DNA of 48,221 bases from positions 1-48,221 of the forward strand of contig CAJKQX010000009.1 in assembly GCA_905202125.1 (NCBI GenBank), given 5' to 3'. Positions 36,301-45,227 of this stretch are shown here, one piece after another (the stretch's first letter is position 1; each line of letters starts with the position of its first letter). Both the position numbers and the translations under genes were made by a program. The notes beneath the pieces were generated by a model. It saw only the letters and a list, made by a program, of their open reading frames with translations, did no database searches and was not told the DNA's origin. This DNA is from an uncultured Prevotella sp. Its GTDB lineage: Bacteria > Bacteroidota > Bacteroidia > Bacteroidales > Bacteroidaceae.

Positions 36301-36431
36301 AGTCCGGACAGTACTGCCGATGTGGATTCCCTTACAGGTATCAATGGCAGAAGCGCAAGTCCGATAAGAGACAGACATACGAACGATACGATAATCGTAA
36401 AGGACGGTATTTTGAATGGTTCGTTGCTCAT
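33351..36431 (-). CDS. RND efflux permease, second subunit (operon B, 'RND2-B')
   Basis: A 1026-residue RND permease, MSNEPFKIPSFTIIVSFVCL at the N-terminus, with periplasmic porter domains, TM4 ITISLNLIIDNIIVMSDN (proton-relay Asp) and the second membrane block VLLCGITVNACIYLINEYNN. Long segments match RND2-A, including the order GITISL, MPMLAATLTTIGALSVIFF and ILTILSTNIGFVPFI. It is the last gene of operon B and ends ILKRT with a stop codon supplied by repeat R3, so the original C-terminus may have been altered. No TolC gene follows, unlike operon A. Confidence 0.9.
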   Translation of the reverse strand: MSNEPFKIPSFTIIVSFVCLSLIGLALLPLIPVRESTSAVLSGLSVNYSMPGASPLTVEKETTVKLERMLARINGVKCMRSVSSNGNGTINLEFNRDTDMGMARLDVSSAIRQVWPEISAMTSYPQIVMRQSDVKAMESFIRYSICANAPLRDMLKYAEDSIVVKVGQIKGVRSVKIQGSVNNEYLIRYDNKQLEEIGISVDDIRTAISSACARSLLGVFPADNMDGERQWMRVVLRSESDTLNLSETTVRAVSGKIIPITSLAQVTRIETEPEQSYRINGLKTIFVDIIAEDDANQLTVGDKVIDCMDKISSNLPSGYEMHIEENTPQTIRDELSNIYLRTALTVLILLVFIFIIARNMRLIVVLCASLAVNIAIALCFYYMLGIEIQFNSLAGITISLNLIIDNIIVMSDNIIHRHNMRVFMPMLAATLTTIGALSVIFFLDDRARLNLQDFAAVIIINLAVSLIVAEFFVPSTLYRMSVAKKRSSYSIANLRRKQKFTTAYSRMISGLGRHRVVVFVILVLALVLPVILIPDKEDNSNFMGLLYNDTEDETRKDINISATMPNGSTMDMMETSLARMESFLSGFKEIKQFTTIISSPRKATINIKFDKEISQTGFPHVLFQEIVQQAIIIGGGSWTVSGAGEDIFSNGVSTKAGSHKAALYGYNYHTLMDYANELRDSLLLYPRVKDVTLGTHDIYEIEDYDEYYLTLDNTALSRNGVSISQVHHALAPLFSKDGSLLRVVTGSEGYNIRFVSSQTQTFDRWALMNMPIHINDKILKLSDIATIEKKQTPQDIYKENQQYCIFLQFTYSGSENLGEDKLNQLIKSLKSRMSMGYSIENKSYMHWGFGSESRQYMLIVLVIIIVFVISSILLNSLIQPFAIILTVPVSFIGVFLVFRLTGLAFGDGGFASLVLLCGITVNACIYLINEYNNIRASRPNLTKARAFAKAWNNKIIPIILTILSTNIGFVPFIIYSDKGSFWHSLSIGTISGLAISFLGLFVFLPAFIVTEKRKMRMKIFDILKRT

Positions 36432-36447
36432 TTATCCTACTTTTCTG

Positions 36448-39400
36448 TCAAAAATTTTTTGCCTTTTTGTTATATACCATGCTAAATATCAACGGTACCA
36501 CAAACAGACTTATCAGTGTGCCCACTGTGATGGTGGAAATCATGGCCACGGCCAACGGACGTTGCAGCTCGGACCCCATATCATTTGTCATAAAAAAAGG
36601 AAACATTGCCACAACGGTTGTCAACGAGGTCATGACGATGGCCCGTAAGCGTCTATGTCCGACAGTATGTATGGCCTCAGCTATCGGCATGCCTTTTTTG
36701 CGCAATGTGTTAATAGAGTCTATCTTCAATATCGAGTCGTTAACTATTATGCCGCATGATGTGATAATACCTATCGCAGACATCAGGTTGAGCGTGTAGC
36801 CGCACATCCACAGCACAAGCAACGCAATGGCTGTGTCAATGGGTATCTCGATGAGGACTATCAATGGTTGCAGGAAACTTTCGAATTGTGCACATAATAT
36901 GAAATACATAAGAAGTATGGAAATGGCAAGAACTACGGCCAGATCCTGCATCAGATTTATGTTTGAGAAATAGCTGCCTGACAATTTGGCTTCCCATCCG
37001 GGATGACGTCCGGGAGAGAATTCGCTTTTGATCTTTTCGATTGTCTGAAGAGAATTGTCCGTTACATTCATGTCGAAAGGAAAATATTCACCATCTTTGC
37101 CGGCCGTGATTCTTTTTATATCTTGAGCCTGTCTTGTGCTTACCATTTCTGAAAGAGGAATGAACCCATCGGCACCGGTGTTTATCAACGTGTTTGTGAG
37201 GAAAGTGCCGATATCGGTTGTGTCTGAAGTTATTCTCACAGGAATGTATTGTTGCGACGAGCGCAAGACGGTAGCGTTGCGACCTTTGAGAGATGTTGTC
37301 AGTTTATCTGATATCTCATTGGCCGTAATGCCATAAAGATTCAGCTTGCCGGCATCCGCCACAAGTTCTATCTGTTCCTGCATCGGCACAGGTGCCAAAT
37401 ACACGCCGGCACATCGTTCTATGATTTGTTGGATGTGATGCAATTCTTGTGCATCCGGACTACCCGATTCGCCGGTGTTTCTCATTTCCACCACTATGGG
37501 AGCTTCTGACGGGGAGAACAATTTGTCGAATATGTTTTCAGGAGCGGAAAAAGACACGGATGCCAAAGGATATTTGTGCGTGAGATAATGCTTGATTTTG
37601 TTTTGTAGTGAAGGCATGCTGTCAGTGCACATCGCTTTTATGTACAGCTCGCTCTCCGATGGCGTGAGTTCGGCTGTGTTTCCGAGCAGATAATCCTGCA
37701 TACCCACCGATGCCGAATGTTCCTGCAAATCCGTGTCAAGCATGGACGTGATATCATTGATACGCTTGTTGTTCTCATCGATATGCACATTGCTGTTCCA
37801 GTCAATGCGCGCAATGATGTCATTGTGACGTGTCTCGGGCAATTGCTCTTTTCTAATAATATTGTACATCAGCATGCACAGCGGCAATGTCAGAAATGTG
37901 AGGAATATCATAAGACGTTTGCGGGCAAACACAAACCTTATTCCTTTATCGTAAGCAGCAAGCATGCGGGCGGAAACACCTTTGCTGAGTCGGCTGCATA
38001 CATTGTCGGCAGACAAGAACCGTCCAGTTTTGCTGAAAAGCATGTAAACAACGGGAAGCAACAAAATGGCGACAATATAAGATGAAAGAAGTCCGAAGCT
38101 TATGGATAAGGCCTGATCGAAAAACAATGCTCCGGCAATATCGCTAAGAAATATCAGCGGCAGGAATACGGCTATGGTGGTAAGCGAAGAACTGAGCATC
38201 GGGGTAATCATCTCTGCTGTTCCGGCCGAACACGCTTGTATGAGATGTTCGCCACGCTGTTCATGTTGAGATATGTTCTCGGTTACGATTATCATATTGT
38301 CAATCATCATTCCCACGACGAGCACAAGTCCCGATAACGATATGATATTGAGAGTAAAATCAAACAGGAAAAACAAAAGGAATATCATTATTATTGCAAC
38401 CGACATGCTGACACCGGTCACTATCGGAGTACGTATGTCACCAATAAAAACAACAGCCACGACAAACATAAGGATAAAGCTGAGCACAAAGTTCGTTTGC
38501 AGGGACGTGATAGTGTAGTCGAGCAGTTCGGTCTGGTTTCGGCTCACCTTAAATTCAATCTCGGGATATTGCTTGGCAAAGCGGCGTAATGTGTTGTCTA
38601 TTTCGCTACGCAACTTGTCCATCCTCCCCTCCGGATTCTTTATTATGGCAAGAGACACTGCACGTTTGCCGTCGCACAACAAGCGTCCTTTCTCAGAAAC
38701 CGGACTCATCTCGATATTGCAGATATCGCCAAGACGATAGACACGGCCGCTTTTCTTTAATAGAATATTTCCGATATCAGCCTGGCTCGTGAGGATATTG
38801 GCAAGATGGACGCTGTATTCATAATATCCGTCCCTGACTGTCATGGTTCCTGTTTCTACGTTTGCAGACTTTATGGCAGATATTATATCATCGGGTGTGA
38901 TTCCTGCCGGCTGTGTGATTTTCATGTCAGGCGTCACATGCAGCTCATTGTTTAGGATTCCTGAAATGTCGGTCATGGACACTTCCGGAAGCTGTTCTAT
39001 TCTGCGGCTTACGATGTCACGGGCCACATCACACAATCGTGCGAAATCATTATTATCGACGGATTTGTAAGGTTCGTTGTTTTTGAGTGTAAGGTTGACA
39101 TACATCACAGGAATATCCGTTGCTCCTGTTTTTATGACCCTCGGTCTTTCGATATCCTTAGGAAAGGTTGCGGCAACAGCGTCTATCTTCTCGTTTACTT
39201 CAATGAAGGCAAGATCTATATTCGTACCGAAATTGAATTTCATTCTGATTTTACCGTTACCATCCTGCACCTCGCTTTTTATCTCTTTCATGCCTTCAGT
39301 CTGCAAGAGTTGTCTACGAAGCGGTGCCACAACCATATTTTCTATCTCACGCGCGGATTTATCCGGAACAGCAGTCTGTATCACAATCTCCGGAATGGGA

Positions 39401-39519
39401 ACCGGAGGCAGCAATGACACTGACAGACCGGGATATGTGACTAGCCCGAGTATGCAGAGTGCCGAAAACAACATGCACACGGCAACAGGACGTCTCAGAA
39501 GAAACCTTATCATCTTCAT
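36448..39519 (-). CDS. RND efflux permease, first subunit (operon B, 'RND1-B')
   Basis: A 1023-residue RND permease beginning MKMIRFLLRRPVAVCMLFSA, nearly the same start as RND1-A. Typical segments are LLPPVPIPEIVIQTAVPDKS, TM4 LVVGMMIDNMIIVTENI, TM10 CGIIVNDSILKIDSIN and RAIVMTSLTTVVAMFPFFM. Its ATG overlaps the adaptor stop by four bases (39516-39519) and its stop is 16 bases before RND2-B, so adaptor and both permeases are made together. It probably forms a mixed pump with RND2-B. Confidence 0.93.
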   Translation of the reverse strand: MKMIRFLLRRPVAVCMLFSALCILGLVTYPGLSVSLLPPVPIPEIVIQTAVPDKSAREIENMVVAPLRRQLLQTEGMKEIKSEVQDGNGKIRMKFNFGTNIDLAFIEVNEKIDAVAATFPKDIERPRVIKTGATDIPVMYVNLTLKNNEPYKSVDNNDFARLCDVARDIVSRRIEQLPEVSMTDISGILNNELHVTPDMKITQPAGITPDDIISAIKSANVETGTMTVRDGYYEYSVHLANILTSQADIGNILLKKSGRVYRLGDICNIEMSPVSEKGRLLCDGKRAVSLAIIKNPEGRMDKLRSEIDNTLRRFAKQYPEIEFKVSRNQTELLDYTITSLQTNFVLSFILMFVVAVVFIGDIRTPIVTGVSMSVAIIMIFLLFFLFDFTLNIISLSGLVLVVGMMIDNMIIVTENISQHEQRGEHLIQACSAGTAEMITPMLSSSLTTIAVFLPLIFLSDIAGALFFDQALSISFGLLSSYIVAILLLPVVYMLFSKTGRFLSADNVCSRLSKGVSARMLAAYDKGIRFVFARKRLMIFLTFLTLPLCMLMYNIIRKEQLPETRHNDIIARIDWNSNVHIDENNKRINDITSMLDTDLQEHSASVGMQDYLLGNTAELTPSESELYIKAMCTDSMPSLQNKIKHYLTHKYPLASVSFSAPENIFDKLFSPSEAPIVVEMRNTGESGSPDAQELHHIQQIIERCAGVYLAPVPMQEQIELVADAGKLNLYGITANEISDKLTTSLKGRNATVLRSSQQYIPVRITSDTTDIGTFLTNTLINTGADGFIPLSEMVSTRQAQDIKRITAGKDGEYFPFDMNVTDNSLQTIEKIKSEFSPGRHPGWEAKLSGSYFSNINLMQDLAVVLAISILLMYFILCAQFESFLQPLIVLIEIPIDTAIALLVLWMCGYTLNLMSAIGIITSCGIIVNDSILKIDSINTLRKKGMPIAEAIHTVGHRRLRAIVMTSLTTVVAMFPFFMTNDMGSELQRPLAVAMISTITVGTLISLFVVPLIFSMVYNKKAKNF

Positions 39520-40586
39520 CTTTTCTTATCTATTAGCGTTACGGGCGAGCCGTGAGATAGATTGCGGTTTCCCGTGACTATTATTTCCATTCCGGGATTC
39601 AGACCCTCGGTTATGGTGTAGCAGTTCATATTCTCGACACCTGTCTGTACATAATTCCATGAGGCTTTGCCATCTTCAAGCGTAAACACCACTTGCCTTC
39701 CCGAACGTTGTACGATTGCTGTCTTTGGAACGACAATCTGTTGCTTTAATCTTTTTCTCACACTCACCCTTACATTCATTCCACTGATCAGGTTGCCCGC
39801 ATTATCCAGACGTGCCTTCACTTTGACCAGCCCGTTGTCTCCCACAATAGGATTTATCTCGCTGATATGTCCGAGTGTTGCATGTTCCTCATTGGAATAT
39901 GGCCTTACATTAATCTCTTCACCTATTTTTATTATATGGAGTTCACTCTCAAGCACGGAAAACTCCACATCCATTCCCGAAGTGCCTACTATCCGGCAGA
40001 ACGGCGTTCCCACAGAGACTGTATTATGGGTCTTGCCTGTGAGATTTGCCACCTTACCGGCAAACGGAGCCCTCAACGTTGCATGCTCGATGTTGTATTG
40101 TGTCATTTCGCAATCCGACTTGCAGCGTTCATAGCCGCTTTTTATCATAGCCAGTTTTAATATCTCCGCAGGTATTTTGCTGAAATCTTTAGGGGAGTAT
40201 CCTTGACCGATCAATATGTCTTTCAATTGCAAATCAGCCTGTTCCATACTGATTTTATTCTGTTTTTCGGCATGTCTCAGTTCATACATGTTGAGCGACG
40301 CTATTGCCTGTCCTTTGGCCACCGCATCGCCGTTTTTCACATATATATGTTCTATTGTTCCCTGCGTGGTGAACGTGAGGTCGGCATATTGCGAAGCATC
40401 GATACGGCCGTTGCTTACAAGTTCGAAATTGAAATCCTTTAATTCCACTTTTTCTGTGGTCACTACATTATCGCCTGTCTGCAATTCCGTGTAGACACGT
40501 TCTTCCGTGGGAGCCTTGTCCGTTTTTTGAACACATCCGATACATGCAGATGCCATGCAGATTGTAAGAATATGTGATGTTTTCAT
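39516..40586 (-). CDS. RND periplasmic adaptor lipoprotein (operon B)
   Basis: A 356-residue membrane fusion protein with a lipobox-like start (ICMASACIGC). Two lipoyl halves (LTFTTQGTIEHIYVKNGDAV and ATLRAPFAGKVANLTGKTHN) flank an alpha-hairpin containing LKDILIGQGYS, the same phrase as the operon A adaptor. A beta-barrel (ISEINPIVGDNGLVKVKARL) and membrane-proximal domain follow. It links the two RND permeases to an outer-membrane channel, which is not encoded in operon B; the TolC of operon A is the nearest candidate. Confidence 0.92.
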   Translation of the reverse strand: MKTSHILTICMASACIGCVQKTDKAPTEERVYTELQTGDNVVTTEKVELKDFNFELVSNGRIDASQYADLTFTTQGTIEHIYVKNGDAVAKGQAIASLNMYELRHAEKQNKISMEQADLQLKDILIGQGYSPKDFSKIPAEILKLAMIKSGYERCKSDCEMTQYNIEHATLRAPFAGKVANLTGKTHNTVSVGTPFCRIVGTSGMDVEFSVLESELHIIKIGEEINVRPYSNEEHATLGHISEINPIVGDNGLVKVKARLDNAGNLISGMNVRVSVRKRLKQQIVVPKTAIVQRSGRQVVFTLEDGKASWNYVQTGVENMNCYTITEGLNPGMEIIVTGNRNLSHGSPVTLIDKKR

Positions 40587-40614
40587 TTTTAACTCCTATG
40601 TTTTAAATTGTTTT

Positions 40615-42108
40615 TCAACTTGCTTTCTCATAAACAATCAATGTCCATTGAGGATCATAAACCGCATAAAATACATTCAGTTTCTCTATCCATGCCGGTA
40701 TGCTGCGTTTTATCTCCTTGAAACCTTTTCTCATAAGACATTCCCTGCGCAGTATGTCACGTTCGGCAAAAACCACGGCACAGTTTTCAAGACTTACATT
40801 CTTGTATAATGAAGGGATTTCGATATTTCCTACATAATCGCTCATTTTGTATTTCTTACGTTTGTAAAAATCAGTTTCAAGGCCGGATACATTGAACGGA
40901 TTGCTTTGTTGTGTCACATAAACTGTTTTTCCAGTGTCCCCATAATGGCTGTCAAGAAATCTCATCATGGATGTTTTCCCGTATGCAGCAGGCTTGAATG
41001 TTGTCAACGCCAAACCTGTATAATTGATCAGGCATAAGGTTACGGTTATCAAACGAAAAAGACGTCTGTTTATTATCTTTTCAAATAAATCATATCCCCA
41101 TACAAGAAAAACCGGAAAAAGATTAATCACCGGAAAAAGGAATCGCAATTCCTTATGTCCTACAAGACTGTGTCCGAGCAAGAAAAAGAAGAAAGCCCAC
41201 ACAACAGGACTACGCCAATGATTTATCAATGAGTAGACGATTGAAATGCACAAAACGACACCTATGGGTAGCGTGGGGCGCATTAGTATCAGATAGAGAT
41301 ATTCGTGGAATGGCGAAATGCCGAATCTATCAGCGATACCGTCCAGAATGTTTGCCTTGAAATAGTTGTATGGCGCTATGACAAGATTTCCATAAAACCA
41401 ACAATCAATCATGGTACATACCAAAAGGACGACCATTACAGATGAAACAATGTATAAGATGTTCCTGTAATGATATTTTCTGACAAACAACATCCACAAC
41501 AAAATACCAACATAAGCGAACGCCATCTGATAACGGCATTCAAAACTCAACCCTGCCAACATTCCGAATAACAGTGAGTGTCTTTTGTCTAATATTTCCT
41601 TATCGCATAAAAACGATAATGACAACATGAAAAACAGACTGGCCAATGTCTCTGATGAAAATCTGACATTAACTGCCGGTATGAACCATAGCGTGTAAGA
41701 TACGATAAGTAGAATTTTACGATGAGAAGCCTTGATCTGCGGAGAAAGGGCTCTCCCGAAACTATAAATAACTATTAATGATGCAATGGCCATGACAAGC
41801 CTTAACATCATGGCCTGTGTGAAAGGATTGTCCATACCCAAACATCTGAATGTTTTCAGAAGGAACATCGACATTACCGGTTGCAGTGTGGGTCTTATCT
41901 GTTCTCTGTATTCCCACGGAATGGCTGAAGGTGAGGCTTCGCCCATTCTGGCTCTTGCAAATTCTATAATCTGAAAATGCTCATCAGGATGATGAAACCC
42001 CTCGCTGAAAATCGCTGTTGTGACAAACAGCACAGATGCAACAGACAGAACCATTACCATATAGTATCTGTCGGTTAAGTCTGCAATATATCTTACAAGT
42101 GTTCTCAT
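40615..42108 (-). CDS. GT22-type (ALG9/PIG-B-like) GT-C glycosyltransferase (operon B)
   Basis: A 497-residue polytopic membrane enzyme. After the first membrane helix comes GFHHPDEHFQIIEFARARMG (PDEH at residues 41-44), the GT22 signature, then IPWEYREQIRPTLQPV. Other matches to the operon A enzyme are NPFTQAMMLRLVMA, RFSSETLASLFFM, FECRYQMAFAYVGIL and a C-terminal soluble region. It corresponds to the second part of the GtrA-GT22 fusion but lacks the GtrA domain and sits between the TMTC-like gene and the adaptor. It probably adds a polyprenyl-linked sugar to a periplasmic acceptor; the sugar is not known. Confidence 0.76.
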   Translation of the reverse strand: MRTLVRYIADLTDRYYMVMVLSVASVLFVTTAIFSEGFHHPDEHFQIIEFARARMGEASPSAIPWEYREQIRPTLQPVMSMFLLKTFRCLGMDNPFTQAMMLRLVMAIASLIVIYSFGRALSPQIKASHRKILLIVSYTLWFIPAVNVRFSSETLASLFFMLSLSFLCDKEILDKRHSLLFGMLAGLSFECRYQMAFAYVGILLWMLFVRKYHYRNILYIVSSVMVVLLVCTMIDCWFYGNLVIAPYNYFKANILDGIADRFGISPFHEYLYLILMRPTLPIGVVLCISIVYSLINHWRSPVVWAFFFFLLGHSLVGHKELRFLFPVINLFPVFLVWGYDLFEKIINRRLFRLITVTLCLINYTGLALTTFKPAAYGKTSMMRFLDSHYGDTGKTVYVTQQSNPFNVSGLETDFYKRKKYKMSDYVGNIEIPSLYKNVSLENCAVVFAERDILRRECLMRKGFKEIKRSIPAWIEKLNVFYAVYDPQWTLIVYEKAS

Positions 42109-42124
42109 CTTTTATATTTGTTTA

Positions 42125-43360
42125 TCATTTATCCCCTCTTTGACTGATCACTTCTTTCACATGTTGTTTCAGCGTTTCTGAATTCTTCCATTGCTTTGTA
42201 TACATGTTGGTGTAATCGCCAAGATAGACGAGGAAAGATATGGTCAAGGCAAGCGTTACAGTTTTTTTGTATCGCATCATGCTCACGACACACCATGAAA
42301 TGAACAAAACGCACCCGATGAGTGACATATAATTATAGCGGTCCGCAACAATCGTAAATCTTGACATTGGTATTATATGAAGGGCTACCAAAATATGTAT
42401 GAGAAAAAACAAACTGCTGAATATTATTATCCTTTGGCTGCGAAACATATAAATCAGAAAGGCAATCGATATGATTATTAACGGATAGATGTAAAACACT
42501 GTCGGCATGGTATCTCCCGGCTGACATGGGAAAGGATATACATAAGATAGATTTACGGGCAGCATAGCCTTGAGCATATATTCAAACAGCGAGTAGCTAC
42601 CGAAGAAAAATCTTTCACTTGCCGCATATTCAGGCATACTTTCCGAATGACCTTGTGACAGTATGGTGACGATACCGAAAAACAATGCCATCACAAAAAA
42701 CGGAACTTTCTCCAGTAACAACTGTCGCCACGGCACATCGCGACCTGAAAACCAATCGATCAGAATCAAGCATAACGGAAACACCACAGCTTGTTCCTTG
42801 CCGAAGAATGAAGCTGTGAACAAAAACATCAAACCGATATATCTGTTTGTCGTAGGTTTCTTTGTGTAATCAAGATATAAAATCAAGGCAAGCAGATAAA
42901 AAAACGAATAAACAAGAATCTTGGAAGCACTGACCCATACCACCGATTCCACTGTCACTGGATGAATGCCGAAAATCAGCGATGCCAACCATGCCACACG
43001 CTTGTGTTGTCTTTCTTCTCCGATATTATTCATATCGAGCAACTTTCTCAAAAAGACATAAACAAGCATCACGTTCCCTACATGCAATAACAGGCTCATT
43101 GCATGGAATGCACCCGGATTATAACCAAACATCTCATGAACCGTCATATATGCCAGCTCGTTGAACGGAGCATACTGTCCGTGATAGAATGTTGTCATGA
43201 CATCCCATAGGTTGCTTAAATTCAGACCGAGGTTCGTATATACATTTATGACAACCCATTGGTCGTCCCAACGATACAAGAAATCATGTCCAAGAATTTG
43301 ACCAAACAATGCGATTGTCACTACCACCGGCACATATATGAGCAGTCTTTTATATTTCAT
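42125..43360 (-). CDS. TMTC-like GT-C membrane glycosyltransferase (operon B)
   Basis: A 411-residue membrane protein, paralogue of the operon A TMTC-like protein. It has FLYRWDDQWVVINVYTNLG with Asp32-Asp33 in the first external loop, YHGQYAPFNELAYMTV, AFHAMSLLLHVGNVMLVYVF, and HPVTVESVVWVSASKILVYS, the phrase closest to TMTC proteins. TPR repeats are absent. It is translationally coupled (ATGA, 43357-43360) to the thioredoxin-like gene, exactly as in operon A, which argues that the two products act together in the membrane. Confidence 0.72.
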   Translation of the reverse strand: MKYKRLLIYVPVVVTIALFGQILGHDFLYRWDDQWVVINVYTNLGLNLSNLWDVMTTFYHGQYAPFNELAYMTVHEMFGYNPGAFHAMSLLLHVGNVMLVYVFLRKLLDMNNIGEERQHKRVAWLASLIFGIHPVTVESVVWVSASKILVYSFFYLLALILYLDYTKKPTTNRYIGLMFLFTASFFGKEQAVVFPLCLILIDWFSGRDVPWRQLLLEKVPFFVMALFFGIVTILSQGHSESMPEYAASERFFFGSYSLFEYMLKAMLPVNLSYVYPFPCQPGDTMPTVFYIYPLIIISIAFLIYMFRSQRIIIFSSLFFLIHILVALHIIPMSRFTIVADRYNYMSLIGCVLFISWCVVSMMRYKKTVTLALTISFLVYLGDYTNMYTKQWKNSETLKQHVKEVISQRGDK

Positions 43361-43992
43361 TGCTGTTGCAGTTTTTTTAGTAAGAATTTATGGAATATTT
43401 CTGAATAGCCGCTTGTATTTTGTTCCACAACGAAACTTGTCGTTATGCGGCCATTCTCGACAAACATCAGGAGCGGACCTTCCGGCATTTCTCCGATGCC
43501 CAGATCGGAAGCATTGCCGTTGATTTCATAAAATCCCTGAAATCCCACCTTCAGTGCCATCGACAGATGCTCGTGCATGGCGTAATCGGCAATTATCGCC
43601 ACATCTTTCTTGCCGGCTGCCTTATAAAGGTCGTTGAATGCAGATATTTCATTCTCCACGCATGTATGGCATCCGTTTTGGGTGACAAGCAATACCGCCT
43701 TTTTGCCTTTCAGCAGTTCATTTAGCGTCATACCTTGTTCCACAATCCTGCCGTTGCGGTTGTAATGCACGGCAGTAAGACTCCCGTTCATTTCTTTTCC
43801 GTCATAGTTCACATGCTGCATTATGTTTTCCACAAAAGTCGCCAGACTTGCTTCTGTACTCTGTTGGCGGACTTGCATCCTGATTGTTTCCTGATGCTTA
43901 TTCAACAACATCACCATCATTACAGCACTGCCGCATACGAGCAATGCCATAATGATGATGCATAAATATTTTTTATTGATGGTTCCTTGCAT
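43357..43992 (-). CDS. Membrane-anchored thioredoxin-like protein with CxxC (operon B)
   Basis: A 211-residue protein with an N-terminal membrane helix (YLCIIIMALLVCGSAVMMVM) and a periplasmic domain with CHTC (Cys108, Cys111) after AVLLVTQNG, DVAIIADYAMHEHL, and PLLMFVENGRITTSFVVEQ. It aligns throughout with the operon A protein, including the HVNYDG segment before the domain. It may handle disulfides of the small cysteine proteins of operon B (inference). It starts 8 bases after the propeller stop and overlaps the TMTC-like gene. Confidence 0.68.
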   Translation of the reverse strand: MQGTINKKYLCIIIMALLVCGSAVMMVMLLNKHQETIRMQVRQQSTEASLATFVENIMQHVNYDGKEMNGSLTAVHYNRNGRIVEQGMTLNELLKGKKAVLLVTQNGCHTCVENEISAFNDLYKAAGKKDVAIIADYAMHEHLSMALKVGFQGFYEINGNASDLGIGEMPEGPLLMFVENGRITTSFVVEQNTSGYSEIFHKFLLKKLQQQ

Positions 43993-44000
43993 GACCTTTA

Positions 44001-45227
44001 TCAGTGTTCATAGAAAATCAACAGCGGGTTGCCCTCAGGATCAGCCTTTTCCACAACCGCCTTCAGCCCGGGATAGAAAGCTTTGACGGACGGATTCTTT
44101 TCAAAGACCCTTTTCAAACAATTAATCGCGACATTATCAAATTGAGATATCATTTCGTTGTCATCAGCACCGATGATATACACAATTGTCTCGCCCCGCA
44201 CCACTTTATTCACTTCATCATCTACATCCGGGCTACCTTTTACGACAAAACCTTGTCCTGATGTTTTGTCTATCCAGTAATAACCTTCAATCATATAGCT
44301 CATCAAGGTGTTAAGGTGTATCATGTCTTTGGTTTCAAATATTTTATCAAACCCACTCAGGAAACCGTTGTTCTTGGCCATATCTAATAACTGTTCATAA
44401 AAATAAGGGCCAAGGCTTGCCACCTGTTTTTTTGTCGGCATACGATATTTCTTAAGGTCAAGCTTATATCGCGGTATGATATTACCTTCATTGTCAAAAT
44501 GAAAAAGTGTGTCGTTGAACACCTTGAAGAATGTTATGTGGTCATCGCATCTTGACATAGACTTATGTGCAAATGGTGCCATGTATCCGTCTGTGTAAAT
44601 GGGAGCGAATTTCTCGAAATATTTCTCATAGTTTTTCGCTTTCACATTGAGTATGCCGTATGCGTATTCCGACACGGGATCATTATCGCTCATTTTCAAA
44701 CTCACCAACAGCTTGTCGTCTGCAAAAGGTTCGAAATCTGTAGGAATGCCCAAAACACCTCTCAGACCGTTTGATGAAATATATTCGCCCTTGAGTGAAT
44801 AGGTAATTATTTTTTCTGAAAGATTGTCTACCACATTCACTTTGTCATCTTTTATATACATGTTGTATGCTTTGACATACTCTTTCGGCCCCTCTCCTTT
44901 GTTTCCTATTTTGTTAAGAAATTTGCCGTCTTTCTTGCTGAACGCAAGCACTTGATCGTCATCAGTCAGGATTACGAGCGTACCATCCACATCCTCTATT
45001 TTATTTATTTTAGGGATTATGCACTCATCGTTAATCTCTAACTGCACACATTGGTATTTTGAGAAATAAGATGCCAAGGGCTTGTCATTATGCTCCGTGA
45101 ACTCAATAGTCTGCACATCGCCGCTGACGATTTTTGTATCGTTACACGAAAACATTAACGAGACAAGTAACGCAAAAAACAATCCGCTTGTAACTCTTCT
45201 TAAAAAATTATATTTCAATATTGCCAT
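44001..45227 (-). CDS. 6-bladed beta-propeller lipoprotein (operon B, first copy)
   Basis: A 408-residue lipoprotein (lipobox-like LVSLMFSC, then NDTKIVSGD). Blade motifs are VQLEINDECIIPKINKIEDV, GKFLNKIGNKGEGPKEYVK and VNVVDNLSEKIITYSLKG. The C-terminal 16 residues, EKADPEGNPLLIFYEH, are the same as in the second copy, and 44001-44066 matches 45722-45787 at 65 of 66 bases, so the gene ends have recombined or been duplicated recently while the rest has diverged. The start overlaps the upstream small-protein gene by 13 bases. Confidence 0.82.
   Translation of the reverse strand: MAILKYNFLRRVTSGLFFALLVSLMFSCNDTKIVSGDVQTIEFTEHNDKPLASYFSKYQCVQLEINDECIIPKINKIEDVDGTLVILTDDDQVLAFSKKDGKFLNKIGNKGEGPKEYVKAYNMYIKDDKVNVVDNLSEKIITYSLKGEYISSNGLRGVLGIPTDFEPFADDKLLVSLKMSDNDPVSEYAYGILNVKAKNYEKYFEKFAPIYTDGYMAPFAHKSMSRCDDHITFFKVFNDTLFHFDNEGNIIPRYKLDLKKYRMPTKKQVASLGPYFYEQLLDMAKNNGFLSGFDKIFETKDMIHLNTLMSYMIEGYYWIDKTSGQGFVVKGSPDVDDEVNKVVRGETIVYIIGADDNEMISQFDNVAINCLKRVFEKNPSVKAFYPGLKAVVEKADPEGNPLLIFYEH

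Noticed and set aside
16483..39519. Single Asp (IDN instead of DD) in TM4 and absent Lys in TM10 of all four RND permeases
   Set aside because: Single-Asp TM4 and Asn in TM10 occur in other functional RND branches, so this alone is not evidence of inactive or novel pumps.
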